Shown here: positions 35,726 to 44,175 of the stretch, piece after piece
How positions within the stretch are numbered: the stretch's first letter is position 1
How the letters are laid out: the number at the start of each line of letters is the position of its first letter
Source of the DNA: a virus
IMG/VR virus record: IMGVR_UViG_3300047560_000921
Coordinates: 62,001 to 126,000 of that record
DNA length: 64,000 nt
Direction: 5' to 3' (one strand)
Position numbers and translations under genes: made by a program
The notes under the pieces: model-generated
What the model was told of the DNA's origin: nothing
The model's database searches: none
What the model saw: only the letters and a program-made list of their open reading frames with translations

Positions 35726-37775
35726 GTTCAATGTAATATTTGTTAATCAGCCGTACACAGACATAGAGCTAGCCGAAATGTGTAATGGCAAAACAACATG
35801 GTTTGTTAACGGTGAAATACAAGACGCAGAAGTATTTGACGGATTTGACTGGGGGTTCACACCAGTGGGCTACGAGTCAAAAAACTTGCACATGTGGGTA
35901 TGGCCAGACAGGAGCTTTTGGTTAGCTAAATTGATTCCTGCCAGATGGGACCTAGGTTATGTGCAATATATTACCGAACCAAAACGTAGAGTTACAGTTA
36001 GTACATATTACAACGGTGATGCACAATCTATGCTAGAGTATTTGCCGCCTACATACGATTTGAAATACGAACATGTTTGGTTATTTGACGTTACAACAAC
36101 AGACGGCAATGACATAGAGGCAGTTAGAATATCTTATGTTTCCGAGCCACAAGGCTTAAAAATCGTAGATAAAACTACAAAAAATGTCTTTAATTTAGTT
36201 AAAAATCCTGCCCTGCCTGACAGGGCATACGTAGGCATAGACACCAGCAACAAATTCCACTATAGTCAAGGAAAGTATAGACATGTATGGAACTTGGGCG
36301 GAGATGTTACCCTGCCTAATTATGACGTATGGGCTTATAGTTTAGAACCTGCTACATTTGTGGGTACAGTAGTAGAAGGCAAATTGGAAGTAACTGATTT
36401 TTACAAAGATATGACATGGGAAGTCAATCCGTTATTTGAAAATATTAAGTTTGCCGATTTCAATTTTGACTACAAGCCCTTGGCAGACAAAATGAATCTA
36501 GTACATACGTGGTACCTAGACTCTAGCTACACACCTCCAGGCGAACGTATATGGGCAGTTAGATTAACTCCTACTAACAGTTGCATGGGAGAGCTGGACA
36601 TGGGCCAACTTAGTTTAAACTTAACACCTAAAGTCATAGTGAACCCAGACTTCCAGTTGTATGATTGGAACAACGTTGTTAGCAAGTTCACACCCAGCTA
36701 CGATAGTTTGCAGTTTTTACATGTATGGTATTGCGAAGGAACAGATAAGAAGTACGGCGTTAAGATATCCTTTACAGATACAACAACAGGATACAAAGAG
36801 CATGGCTATGCTCGCCCATTTATGACAGAATGGAGCATGGGCCCGGGCGACACCAAACTGTATTGGCATTTTGATAAAGACTGTTACCCTGTTCCGCAGT
36901 GGAACAGAAAGTTTATGCCAGCTAGAGGTAATGAGTCTAAGGTGCATGTGTTTACGATGACTAATCCCAAGACTGGCCGTGTAACAGATTGGACAGGATG
37001 TTACCTTGTACCTAACGGTGTAGTACTTACAGACAAACTACGTAAGTCAGCAGTTAAGTGCTTTGAGCATGGCTGCACCGAGCAAGAGTTTGATATTGTG
37101 TTTTTAAGCAATGGCGAACCATATGCAGACGCAAACTTTGCCAAGCTAGAAAAGTTAGTACATGATAAGTCTAAGCTACACAGGGTAGATAGAGTTAAAG
37201 GTATCCTGGAAGCACACAAGGCCGCCGCCGATATTGTTACTACGGAAATGTTTTACCTAGTAGATGCAGACTGCGTCATTGAGGGTAGCTTTGCATTTGA
37301 CTTATATCCTAAATCCCATGACCGGGACACTGTATATGTTTGGCATGTACGTAACCCTGTCAACGGTTTAACATATGGATATGGTGGCGTAAAATTATTC
37401 CCCACACAGTTATTAAGAGACACTAAAGAATGGAAAATAGACTTAGCTACAAGCATTGGGGCAAAGTTTAAAGTATTGCCTAGAACAATAGGCTCTACAG
37501 AGTTTAACTGCGATCCGGAAACAGCATGGCGTAGTGGATTTAGAGAAGCAGCTAAACTTGCCAGCAAGATTATTAAAAATCAAGTTGATGCAGAAACAGA
37601 TCGTCGACTTGAAACATGGTGTACAGTTGATTTAGGTGTACCCAACGGAGAACATGCTATGCAAGGAGCACAGTGTGGCCGCACATGGGCACAAAACCAT
37701 CCTAGTTTAATTGATAAAATTAACGACTTCGAATGGTTACACAAACAATGGTTAAATTATGTTACTACAGAGTAA
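35691..37775 (+). CDS. Repeat protein fused to glycosyltransferase-like domain, copy 3
   Basis: 694 residues from ATG 35691. Residues about 1-465 contain roughly six degenerate units whose core reads x-Y-x-x-(x)-H-x-W, for example KNLHMWVWPD, KYEHVWLFD, KYRHVWNLG, LVHTWYLDS, FLHVWYCEG and KVHVFTMTN, each followed by a strand ending in AV-x-I or similar. Residues about 470-694 are the full glycosyltransferase-like domain (FDIVFLSNGEPYADANFAKL; VDADCVIEGSF; NPVNGLTYGYGGVKLF). The repeats may bind the acceptor. The start overlaps the preceding gene by 35 bp without a visible ribosome site, so a later start cannot be excluded. Confidence 0.6.
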   Translation: MIDLNNITQTSKFNVIFVNQPYTDIELAEMCNGKTTWFVNGEIQDAEVFDGFDWGFTPVGYESKNLHMWVWPDRSFWLAKLIPARWDLGYVQYITEPKRRVTVSTYYNGDAQSMLEYLPPTYDLKYEHVWLFDVTTTDGNDIEAVRISYVSEPQGLKIVDKTTKNVFNLVKNPALPDRAYVGIDTSNKFHYSQGKYRHVWNLGGDVTLPNYDVWAYSLEPATFVGTVVEGKLEVTDFYKDMTWEVNPLFENIKFADFNFDYKPLADKMNLVHTWYLDSSYTPPGERIWAVRLTPTNSCMGELDMGQLSLNLTPKVIVNPDFQLYDWNNVVSKFTPSYDSLQFLHVWYCEGTDKKYGVKISFTDTTTGYKEHGYARPFMTEWSMGPGDTKLYWHFDKDCYPVPQWNRKFMPARGNESKVHVFTMTNPKTGRVTDWTGCYLVPNGVVLTDKLRKSAVKCFEHGCTEQEFDIVFLSNGEPYADANFAKLEKLVHDKSKLHRVDRVKGILEAHKAAADIVTTEMFYLVDADCVIEGSFAFDLYPKSHDRDTVYVWHVRNPVNGLTYGYGGVKLFPTQLLRDTKEWKIDLATSIGAKFKVLPRTIGSTEFNCDPETAWRSGFREAAKLASKIIKNQVDAETDRRLETWCTVDLGVPNGEHAMQGAQCGRTWAQNHPSLIDKINDFEWLHKQWLNYVTTE

Positions 37776-38583
37776 AGACTTATTATACGGACTAGACGAG
37801 TACATTACAGTACAAACAAATCCTAAGTTGTTCAGAGCAATCTACAACTACATACATCATAAAAGTACAGAAAACAGGAATGCTATAGCAGATGGCGTTC
37901 CGTACATGTTACGCACTAAAACTTTAGCGACCTTGGATAGACTTGATAACAATGATACAGACGTAGACGTACTAATTGATTTGTTTTTAACTTGTCATGC
38001 AGTTGATGCAAAGTTTATTAGTAACCTGCGTACAGCAGTAAAAGAATTTCCAGAAGTTAATTGGCGCGATGGCCTGAGCAGATTCCAAATGCAAAGTAAG
38101 GTATGGGCCGCAAACATCTTAAAGAGCTATGACTTGGGTAATGTATATTTGTGTGGCGGCTGGATAGGGACACTAGCCCGTGTAATATTTGATGTATCTA
38201 AGTCAACTGCTACTATTACTAGCTTTGACATAGACGATGTTGCCAATAAAGCTAGCATGATACTAAATCTAGAATTAGCTAGTTCGGGTAAGTATGCGGC
38301 AGTAAATCAAGACATATACACTTTAGATTACACAGTTCCTGACACAGTAGTAAACACTATCTGTGAACATGTACCAGACTTCCAGCGCTGGCTGGATATG
38401 ATTCCTAGCGGCAAGTTAGTGTTATTGCAAACAAACAATATGTTTGAAATGACAGACCATGTAAATTGTGTAGAAACTTTAGAAGAATTTAAAACGCAAT
38501 GCCAGGACGTTGACATTGCGTATTCGAATACAATCAGTTATGCTGGGTGGCACAGATTTATGATTGTTGGAGTTAAACGTTAA
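37759..38583 (+). CDS. Methyltransferase-like protein (class I Rossmann fold)
   Basis: 274 residues. After a helical N-terminal third, GNVYLCGGWIGTLARVIFDV (127-146) is a variant of the SAM-binding glycine motif and ITSFDIDDVANKAS the strand-2 acid that binds ribose; NTICEHVPDFQRWLDMIPSG and LVLLQTNNMF continue the fold. Similar proteins occur next to phage glycosyltransferases. The acceptor is unknown. Ends the plus-strand block: its stop overlaps that of the convergent gene at 38580 by 4 bp. Confidence 0.6.
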   Translation: MLLQSKDLLYGLDEYITVQTNPKLFRAIYNYIHHKSTENRNAIADGVPYMLRTKTLATLDRLDNNDTDVDVLIDLFLTCHAVDAKFISNLRTAVKEFPEVNWRDGLSRFQMQSKVWAANILKSYDLGNVYLCGGWIGTLARVIFDVSKSTATITSFDIDDVANKASMILNLELASSGKYAAVNQDIYTLDYTVPDTVVNTICEHVPDFQRWLDMIPSGKLVLLQTNNMFEMTDHVNCVETLEEFKTQCQDVDIAYSNTISYAGWHRFMIVGVKR

Positions 38584-38888
38584 CCAATGTAAACGTCAAA
38601 CTGGCAGTTGTTAGTAGTACACCACTCGTCCATTAACATACCGCGTTGAATCATCAAGTCTTCGTTAACGTTAACAAAGTCTCGCAGGTCGTTGTCATTT
38701 GTAAACTCTAAAGTAACTGTACTAGTTAACCTATCCTCGCTTACTTCAACTCGTGTACCTACGAACCCGTCGTGCTCCATGGCCCGATTACGCATCTGTT
38801 CCATAATGGGATGATCCCTGTATTCTGCGAAAAAGAACTCAACATCTGGACTAGGTCTTTTCATAATAGTAATGATTTTAATGCTCAT
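38580..38888 (-). CDS. Small ferredoxin-like-fold protein
   Basis: 102 residues with a beta-alpha-beta pattern (IKIITIMKRPSPDVEFFFAE; FVGTRVEVSEDRLTSTVTLEF) typical of small dimeric alpha/beta-barrel proteins. AGGAG lies 7 nt before the ATG. It stands at the downstream end of the biosynthetic island and has a candidate late box (38907). Function unknown. Confidence 0.55.
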   Translation of the reverse strand: MSIKIITIMKRPSPDVEFFFAEYRDHPIMEQMRNRAMEHDGFVGTRVEVSEDRLTSTVTLEFTNDNDLRDFVNVNEDLMIQRGMLMDEWCTTNNCQFDVYIG

Positions 38889-38906
38889 TGCTGTCTCCTA
38901 ATGTGT

Positions 38907-38912
38907 TATTTA
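38907..38912 (-). promoter_or_regulatory. TAAATA late-type box on the minus strand
   Basis: ACTAAATAACA, 18 nt before ATG 38888, overlapping the stop of the preceding gene. Confidence 0.35.
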
Positions 38913-39536
38913 GTTTATCAAATGTTCGGCATCTTTTAAGACGGATACTTCGGGATCGTGTTCGGACTTTAGTGTGTAGCTTTTTATAATAACTGGGGTA
39001 GGATTTCTGCCCTCTAGAATCCCTAAAATATTACTGCCGAATTCATACTTTGCCCTGCTATACGGTGGTACGATTTCTACAATTTTTACATCGTATAAAT
39101 GATTTCTACTTTCGGGCCCAAGTCGATGTATACCTTTTACTGTACTTTTTGTGTGCTGGTAGTCTCTTGCCATGTAGCATACCTTCCGTCCAAAGTTATT
39201 TGCACTGTCCAGGAATACTGGAGTTAGAAACTCGTTAATTACATGCAAGTTTTCTTTTAGCATAGAAAACTTATGCCTGTCGGCAAACACATTGCCTATA
39301 GTAGCGTAAGGCATACTAGACCAATGAGACCTGGTAACAAACATAGACATTTCTTCCTGCTCATTAAACCAACCCCATGCGCTATGTCCCAGCTCATTAT
39401 TAGCACTGATGTTAAATGATTTTCTAAAGTATTGGTCAATAGCAGTAGTAATCTTAACTTTCATGTTAGACCCGTGCGCTTGATATATTTCAAGCATACG
39501 TGGCAAGTCGGCACTAGTGAGTTTGCGTACACTCAT
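38910..39536 (-). CDS. GNAT-like acyltransferase
   Basis: 208 residues. Starts MSVRKLTSADLPRMLEIYQAH, the usual first strand and helix of GNAT enzymes; the centre WGWFNEQEEMSMFVTRSHW is the expected strand 2-3 hairpin. The acetyl-CoA loop is not clearly canonical (NNFGRKVCYMARDYQHTK). It shares the plan of 43558-44175. ATGA overlap with the PP-loop gene suggests a joint pathway. Donor and acceptor unknown. Confidence 0.5.
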   Translation of the reverse strand: MSVRKLTSADLPRMLEIYQAHGSNMKVKITTAIDQYFRKSFNISANNELGHSAWGWFNEQEEMSMFVTRSHWSSMPYATIGNVFADRHKFSMLKENLHVINEFLTPVFLDSANNFGRKVCYMARDYQHTKSTVKGIHRLGPESRNHLYDVKIVEIVPPYSRAKYEFGSNILGILEGRNPTPVIIKSYTLKSEHDPEVSVLKDAEHLIN

Positions 39537-40603
39537 AGATAGTCGGTGATGTTAATATTGTCAACAAATTCAAACTTGTCAGTAATAAAGTTATGGACAC
39601 GGCGATATCTAAACACACCTGGCAAGCTAGGGAATTTAGTCTTACGTGCAAGATAGTCTTCGTCTTTAGACAATTTGTAAATTAGTTCTTTAGCAGGGAA
39701 TTTGTAACTAACCCATGTATCTTTGATTTTACTATTGGGATTGTTCAAACTCCATTGTTGCCATTCTTCGCCTGCCCAAAAGTGACATACATGCCTATCC
39801 ATCCATGCATCGTCAATATTCTGCGAATCGTTCTTGTGACTTAAAATACGGAACTCTACTGCCTGCCACTTCATTGCAAAGTTCTGATACCACAAGTAGT
39901 CACTCCATGTTTTAATTTCCCAGGGGCAGTTTTTAATGAGCAGTTCCATTTGATCCAAGAACCACTTAGTGCGCTCTTCGTTACCAATCCTGGCATTAAA
40001 GAAATCAAAGGCAAACACTTTATAGTTGCTGTTGATTACAGATTCTGTGCCAAAGAAGTCGATGCTAGACTTTAATGTTAAGCTACCAAATACGTTATCT
40101 GCAAACTCACCAGTGATAACATAGTTGAAGCTGTTGAAGTAATTCTCAAAGCTATTGGAACTTTCTGTCTTGTAGTTACGCTTAATAACAGTTTCGTACA
40201 AGGTAGGATTTTCCTGTATACTATTGCTGTTTAAGATAATTAGCAATCGTTCTTTGAATTCTTTACTAGCATAGGTATGCATTATGTTTACAATTAGCGT
40301 ACTATCGATGCCCCCGCTATACATAATAACAGGTCTTAGATGTGTAGTCCTAACGTGTTGTTCAATCTTTTGCCATGTTAAGTAACATAGTTCTTCGAAC
40401 GTGTGCGTAAACGTTCTTACTTGAGGCATGGGATGCCTGTTAACTAGGTTAACAGGAAACTTAATAGTATTAGTTCTATCTACTAAGCTGATGCCACTGT
40501 TAAATGCTTTACTGAATACACTGTACTTGTCTAAAGCAGGGTATTGTTTACACCATTCTGGCTTGTATAAATCTAACTGGTTGTAATAAAGTAGTGCGCT
40601 CAT
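39533..40603 (-). CDS. Asparagine-synthase-like PP-loop enzyme without glutaminase domain
   Basis: 356 residues. MYSGGIDSTLIV (94-105) is the ATP pyrophosphatase loop and GEFADNVFG (165-173) corresponds to GEGADELFGG of asparagine synthetase B. The usual N-terminal class II glutaminase (Cys2) is absent; the first 90 residues are unrelated. Such enzymes adenylate a carboxylate and join it to an amine, as asparagine and beta-lactam synthetases do. Either free ammonia or another amine is used. Coupled by ATGA overlaps to the GNAT gene and the hypothetical gene at 40600. Confidence 0.75.
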   Translation of the reverse strand: MSALLYYNQLDLYKPEWCKQYPALDKYSVFSKAFNSGISLVDRTNTIKFPVNLVNRHPMPQVRTFTHTFEELCYLTWQKIEQHVRTTHLRPVIMYSGGIDSTLIVNIMHTYASKEFKERLLIILNSNSIQENPTLYETVIKRNYKTESSNSFENYFNSFNYVITGEFADNVFGSLTLKSSIDFFGTESVINSNYKVFAFDFFNARIGNEERTKWFLDQMELLIKNCPWEIKTWSDYLWYQNFAMKWQAVEFRILSHKNDSQNIDDAWMDRHVCHFWAGEEWQQWSLNNPNSKIKDTWVSYKFPAKELIYKLSKDEDYLARKTKFPSLPGVFRYRRVHNFITDKFEFVDNINITDYL

Positions 40604-41220
40604 AGTAAAATATTCAAAAATGTCTCTTTGTGTAAGTTATCCATAACTTGTTTAACTTCGTTGGCAGTAGTTGCAGCCTTTAACAGTCTTAGGTATTTGA
40701 TTCTAAACCATTCAGTCTTTGTCATCATTTCCAAGTGCATGGTATACTGTAAAATGATTTGGTCAGCCGCTTGCTCTGCGGTGCAGTTGTCTAGCTCTGC
40801 ATAGTCTAATACTAATTGTACATTACTCAAGCCGACTAAGTTTGCATCATAGCCGTGTGTCCTGAGTAGTACAGCCTGGTCGTATTTCATTTTGTATACT
40901 TCGTCTTGGCCGGCACATACTTCTATTTCCTTAACTCTAGCTAGATTAATCTTAGTAAGGATATCATAGTAGCTCCATTGCTTGTACTCGACGAACTTGC
41001 GATATTCGTCGATGTTTTCGCCCGGACTGTATACTATTTTAGATCCACGTAAAATAAAATCACTAGGGTTAGATTTAAATTGCTGTTCTAGTGACTTATC
41101 TAAGTCTCCTGTATATACGTGCGTATCAAAGAAACATTCGTTAACAAAATATAAATGTTTCTTCTCTGGTGTAGAAAGCAAAACCCGATTAAGGCTGTTA
41201 GTTAATATGTGTACCCACAT
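40600..41220 (-). CDS. Hypothetical protein of the biosynthetic island
   Basis: 206 residues. N-terminal third beta-like (MWVHILTNSLNRVLLSTPEK), the rest helical with several Leu/Lys-rich helices (DEVYKMKYDQAVLLRTHGYD; WFRIKYLRLLKAATTANEVK). It lies between the PP-loop and radical SAM genes, 4 bp overlapping the former, so may be a subunit or carrier of the pathway. No family recognised. Confidence 0.6.
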   Translation of the reverse strand: MWVHILTNSLNRVLLSTPEKKHLYFVNECFFDTHVYTGDLDKSLEQQFKSNPSDFILRGSKIVYSPGENIDEYRKFVEYKQWSYYDILTKINLARVKEIEVCAGQDEVYKMKYDQAVLLRTHGYDANLVGLSNVQLVLDYAELDNCTAEQAADQIILQYTMHLEMMTKTEWFRIKYLRLLKAATTANEVKQVMDNLHKETFLNILL

Positions 41221-41231
41221 GTCTGTCTCTC

Positions 41232-42779
41232 TTATAAATTTAAAAGTCTGTTTTTATAAAGCTGGAACCATTCTGCTTTTTTGTCTTTAAGGAAGTCTGC
41301 ACTAACGTTTTTAACGCTCACGCCTGCTAAGTCGTCGGCAGTAAGTCCAGTACCGTTCATCCACATAAACTGGAAGAACCCTGCAGGCTTAATACGACCG
41401 CTACGATATCCGCGCATAATATATTCGTCTGCAATAGCCCATGCCTTAGGTAAAGTCATATGCGGATTGCTCCACATGCTCCATCTAAAGAAGCTGTTGT
41501 TAGCAACACCTTTGTTGACGATGTTATATCCGTAAGATTCGGGATCAGCTTCGAACTTGCTAGGCCAGATTTTCTTTTCGTTAATGTTGAAGCCCAAAGG
41601 TTCAACTGTATATCCGTCTAGTGGACAGTTTTCGTCTTCGACCCACTTCATCCATTCGCGGAATGTTTCTTCCGTTTCGTGCGGCAAGCCTACAATAAAC
41701 CCACTGCTCATTGTAATGTCTTTGCCCCATGCTTCGTCTCGCAACCAGTGTAATAGTTCTTTGCTTTTCTCTGGGTGCAGTCCTTTGCCAATGGCTAACG
41801 CACTCTTATGGTTTAAACTTTCTAATCCAAATACACAGGTTTTAAGTCCGCTTTCTTTTAGCAGGGGTGCCATGTCCCTATTAGCATGGATTAAATCATG
41901 TCTTAGGTATGCACTAAACTGTATCTTAAAAGGAAGTTGTGAAAAGACTTCGTTGTATAGCTTTTCTACTTTATAGATGCTGTCGTTGTATGTATCGTCT
42001 GCAAAGATATAGTTAGTAATGCCCCACTTTTCGTAGTTACGAATGAACTCTTCTTTTAACGGCGCACTATCCTTGATGTAGTCGAACTTGTCTTTGCCGT
42101 TCATAGGAAAACTACAAAAGTCGCATCTAAAGATACATCCACGACTAATTTCAATGGGCAACACTTCGTTTTCGTAGATTAAGTCATTGTCTTCCCATAG
42201 TACTTGACTGGTTTGAAAATTCCACTCAGGGTCTTTAATCCAATCGACTTCAACTTGATGCTCGTTGATAGGAACCATTTTAAGTACAGTTTCGTCGTAA
42301 GGCTTACCTGCCAAGAAGTTAGCGTACTCTACTGTAGTATGGTCAGCATAGCCATGAATGAAGCAGTCTACTAGTTTACTGTTCTTGTATTGGCTACGTT
42401 GCCCGCCTAGTACAATTTTTGTCTTGGGATTTACTTGTTTGATATGATTAATAAACGCATAACTGACTTCAGGCTTAAACGGAAAGTCTTCAGTATATCT
42501 TAATTCGCGCCTATAGTGGTTAGGCCTACTTTTATCGCTTAGTGCTTGGTCTCTGATAGCATACAAGGTGCTACTGAATCCAACGAATAATGTGTTAGGA
42601 CCTACAAACTTGTCTACAATTTGTTTAAGCTCGTCCAAGCTCCATTCGGTTAAGTAGTCGACAACTTGTACTGTATAACCGTTCTTTCTTAATTCCGTAG
42701 CAATGCGATAAGCACCTAGTAGGCGCTGAAAAACCGTAGTGCTAGTGAACTCCGTAAAAATTACAATGTCTGCTGTCAT
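41232..42779 (-). CDS. Radical SAM enzyme, B12-binding-domain type
   Basis: 515 residues. Residues 1-165 form a Rossmann-like domain of the kind preceding the core in B12-dependent radical SAM enzymes, but the cobalamin motif DxHxxG is not seen. ISRGCIFRCDFC gives C215, C219, C222 (CX3CX2C). FGLESLN and SSGFIVGLPHETEETFREWM are the later TIM-barrel motifs of this class. Such enzymes methylate unreactive carbons, cyclise or rearrange. The 1-bp overlap with the desaturase gene suggests they act on the same acyl or lipid-like substrate, which is inference. Confidence 0.8.
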   Translation of the reverse strand: MTADIVIFTEFTSTTVFQRLLGAYRIATELRKNGYTVQVVDYLTEWSLDELKQIVDKFVGPNTLFVGFSSTLYAIRDQALSDKSRPNHYRRELRYTEDFPFKPEVSYAFINHIKQVNPKTKIVLGGQRSQYKNSKLVDCFIHGYADHTTVEYANFLAGKPYDETVLKMVPINEHQVEVDWIKDPEWNFQTSQVLWEDNDLIYENEVLPIEISRGCIFRCDFCSFPMNGKDKFDYIKDSAPLKEEFIRNYEKWGITNYIFADDTYNDSIYKVEKLYNEVFSQLPFKIQFSAYLRHDLIHANRDMAPLLKESGLKTCVFGLESLNHKSALAIGKGLHPEKSKELLHWLRDEAWGKDITMSSGFIVGLPHETEETFREWMKWVEDENCPLDGYTVEPLGFNINEKKIWPSKFEADPESYGYNIVNKGVANNSFFRWSMWSNPHMTLPKAWAIADEYIMRGYRSGRIKPAGFFQFMWMNGTGLTADDLAGVSVKNVSADFLKDKKAEWFQLYKNRLLNL

Positions 42780-43546
42780 TAAAGTCTTTTAAGTATAGGT
42801 AAGAAAATCATACACGGATCTAGTTCCCACCATTTTTCACCGAAGTTATAGTTAGCAGGATGCTTGTGATGGTTATTGTGCCAACCTTGTCCCCAAGCAA
42901 AGTATCCTAATAGCGGCACGTTGCGGCTATTATCGTCGATTTCATGATTCCTATATCCAAAGCCTTTAAGGTGGCAGAATAAGTTGATGCAAGCCTCTTG
43001 GTGTATGCCAGTAATCATGGGCAACAAGATTAAGCCAACTGCAAGTTGCCAGTTGAGTAATGCTGTAGCAATGATGATACCCCATACTATCTTATAGTAG
43101 TTAGTATGTACCCATACTTGGAATTTGTCACGTAATAAGTCTACGGCATATTTCAAGTTAACATCGGTTGGTGCAATTTTCCAACTCCAGCTAAGGTAAG
43201 CATGGAACTTGCCATGAATAGGACTGTGTATGTCTCTTGGTTTGTCAGAATGACTATGATGATATCCTCTGTGTAAAGCTACCCAGAAAATAGGACTGCC
43301 TTGTCCAGCCATGCATCCAAGTATAGTAATAACTTTTCTTGTAAACGCACTCATCTCTGGAATACACTTGTGACTAAGCACACGGTGTAATCCAATGGCA
43401 CTACCTAAACCACTAATTAAAACCCAGCCAACGGGCCAAAACCATAGGTACGACAAATCGCCCCATAGTACTAGTGCTGTTGCACCTAGCAAGGCCGCTA
43501 AGTGTACAGGCCAAAATAATTTAATGCTGTGTCCGGTAGTTTTCAT
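42779..43546 (-). CDS. Membrane fatty acid desaturase (acyl-CoA delta-9 type)
   Basis: 255 residues, with two to four hydrophobic membrane stretches (FWPVHLAALLGATALVLW; VWGIIIATALLNWQLAVGLI). All three di-iron histidine boxes are present: HRVLSH (54-59), HRGYHHSHSD (92-101) and HNNHHKHP near 225. This is the delta-9 acyl-CoA/acyl-lipid desaturase class, shorter than bacterial DesC/Ole1-type (about 300). It inserts a double bond using O2 and an electron donor that the host must supply. The ATG is 5 nt after a TAAATA box with no ribosome site. Confidence 0.85.
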   Translation of the reverse strand: MKTTGHSIKLFWPVHLAALLGATALVLWGDLSYLWFWPVGWVLISGLGSAIGLHRVLSHKCIPEMSAFTRKVITILGCMAGQGSPIFWVALHRGYHHSHSDKPRDIHSPIHGKFHAYLSWSWKIAPTDVNLKYAVDLLRDKFQVWVHTNYYKIVWGIIIATALLNWQLAVGLILLPMITGIHQEACINLFCHLKGFGYRNHEIDDNSRNVPLLGYFAWGQGWHNNHHKHPANYNFGEKWWELDPCMIFLPILKRL

Positions 43547-43551
43547 ATGCG

Positions 43552-43557
43552 TATTTA
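43552..43557 (-). promoter_or_regulatory. TAAATA late-type box adjacent to the desaturase start
   Basis: AATAAATA-CGCAT-ATG on the minus strand, the same 5-nt distance as at gp25 and the HNH gene. Would give a leaderless mRNA for desaturase and the genes behind it. Confidence 0.45.
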
Positions 43558-44175
43558 TTATTCTATCTCTTTGCGAAACTCTGGCTTTAAGTACTGCATA
43601 GTAACAACTAAGTCAGTGGGCCATAGTGCGCTGTTCATTAACCACATCCATTGGTCCAGGAACGGCGGCCTTGTGTTAGCGGGAATTACATTCATTACTA
43701 CGCTATCATAACGTTCCTGGCGTTGCTTAACATACTTGGGCCAAATGCGTTTGTGTGCAAGGTAGTAACGCTTAGGGTATGCCATAATGTACTGAAAGCA
43801 ATCACGCTTTTCTGCAAAGTCAATGGCGTGTTGCATTACTTCTACGAGTCCATTACGGTTACCTAAACTGGGCACACGTTCTGTTCTGCGAGTAATAGCT
43901 TTTTGTATGTACCACATGTTAACGTCAGGATTGAAGTACTGGGTCATGGCCGCATACAATTTGTTATCGTTAGTTTCGTCTACATATCCCCACATCATGA
44001 ACTGGGGATTATCTTCGCCTAAATATAAATTGGCAAGATTATTGTGCTTGTTCATGGACATGTCTGCCCTATAATAAGGAACACTGCTTACGTCAACACC
44101 AGCAAAGGTATTGTAGTCTCGCTGTATCTCATCGATTTGGTCAAAGTAACTAAGGTCAAGTTTTACGATTTTCAT
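43558..44175 (-). CDS. GNAT-like acyltransferase
   Basis: 205 residues. MKIVKLDLSYFDQIDEIQRD is a GNAT-like start, FMMWGYVDETNDNKLYAAMT the substrate-side hairpin, and RNGLVEVMQHAIDFAEKRDC the helix after the CoA loop. Related in plan to 38910-39536. ATGA overlap with the second PP-loop gene mirrors the GNAT/PP-loop pair at 38910-40603, so the island contains the same two-gene module twice. Confidence 0.5.
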   Translation of the reverse strand: MKIVKLDLSYFDQIDEIQRDYNTFAGVDVSSVPYYRADMSMNKHNNLANLYLGEDNPQFMMWGYVDETNDNKLYAAMTQYFNPDVNMWYIQKAITRRTERVPSLGNRNGLVEVMQHAIDFAEKRDCFQYIMAYPKRYYLAHKRIWPKYVKQRQERYDSVVMNVIPANTRPPFLDQWMWLMNSALWPTDLVVTMQYLKPEFRKEIE

